From contig JAAXHE010000352.1 in assembly GCA_012271065.1 (NCBI GenBank), positions 1 to 5,590 on the forward strand: DNA of 5,590 nucleotides, in the 5' to 3' direction. The DNA is from Candidatus Latescibacterota bacterium (GTDB taxonomy: Bacteria; Latescibacterota; UBA2968; GCA-2709665). The position numbers were made by a program, and so were the translations under genes. The notes under the pieces were generated by a model. That model was given only the letters and a program-made list of their open reading frames with translations, ran no database searches and had not been told where the DNA came from. Positions 5,521-5,590 of this stretch are shown in pieces; within the stretch, counting starts at the first letter, position 1; every line of letters begins with the position of its first letter.

Positions 5521-5590
5521 CCGCACTTGGCCTGCATCGCGAGCATTTCCCTGAGTTTGTAATACCTGAGCCGCTCCCTGAGCCTGCGGT
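5511..5590 (-). CDS. C-terminal end of an unidentified protein
   Basis: The last 25 codons plus a TGA stop (5513-5511) of a gene that enters from the right edge. The tail reads RRLRERLRYYKLREML then AMQAKCGYL. It is basic and helix-prone, with three CTCAGG repeats each encoding Leu-Arg. About 20 of 25 third codon positions are G or C, as in the genes nearby, which supports coding. It would overlap the stop of the nucleotidyltransferase by 10 bases in a tail-to-tail arrangement. I do not recognise the family, and 80 bases is little evidence, so a chance open frame is not excluded. Confidence 0.48.
   Translation of the reverse strand, partial: RRLRERLRYYKLREMLAMQAKCGYL

Noticed and set aside
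4597..5526. A 309-codon minus-strand open frame opposite the nucleotidyltransferase
   Set aside because: The plus strand has complete nucleotidyltransferase motifs and a strong ribosome binding site; the antisense product shows no recognisable features.

Overview
The window is a GC-rich, gene-dense stretch (roughly 60% G+C by eye) from an environmental bacterium. Gene starts carry GGAGG-type ribosome binding sites, intergenic gaps are short, and there are no phage, IS, CRISPR, tRNA or rRNA signals. Two or more Amidohydrolase_2 (PF04909-type) genes next to a uronate-dehydrogenase-like SDR suggest a heterotrophic, carbohydrate-using lineage such as those common in metagenomes. The phylum cannot be fixed from the sequence; a Latescibacterota/Poribacteria-like origin is only a guess.

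Layout from left to right. (1) Bases 1-182, minus strand: the N-terminus of a QueE-like 7-carboxy-7-deazaguanine synthase, cut by the window edge. (2) Bases 183-340: a divergent intergenic region with a plausible sigma70-type promoter for the next gene. (3) Bases 341-1045, plus strand: a HAD hydrolase of the beta-phosphoglucomutase/phosphatase type with all four catalytic motifs. (4) Bases 4478-1091, minus strand: a four-gene cluster, probably one operon. In transcription order it holds amidohydrolase A (4478-3645), a divergent amidohydrolase-like protein B that lacks the metal ligands (3570-2818), amidohydrolase C, a close paralogue of A (2805-1969), and a uronate-dehydrogenase-like NAD(P)-binding SDR (1813-1091). 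(5) Bases 4479-4764: a divergent intergenic region with an AT-rich promoter-like island for the operon. (6) Bases 4765-5520, plus strand: a sugar-1-phosphate nucleotidyltransferase. (7) Bases 5511-5590, minus strand: the probable C-terminus of an unidentified protein, overlapping the previous gene tail-to-tail.

How the genes may work together (inference). Uronate dehydrogenases oxidise the anomeric carbon of a hexuronate to an aldarolactone, and several Amidohydrolase_2 proteins are sugar-acid or pyrone lactonases. The minus-strand operon could therefore encode oxidation of a sugar acid or aldose to a lactone, followed by lactone opening by A and/or C. B would be a non-catalytic, or differently catalytic, relative. 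The HAD phosphatase and the nucleotidyltransferase are separately transcribed sugar-phosphate enzymes at the flanks and need not belong to the same pathway.

The most unusual points are the A-B-C arrangement, in which two near-identical paralogues flank a relative that has lost every canonical metal ligand, and the perfect or near-perfect stem-loops that straddle or follow the stop codons of A and C in the operon transcript.
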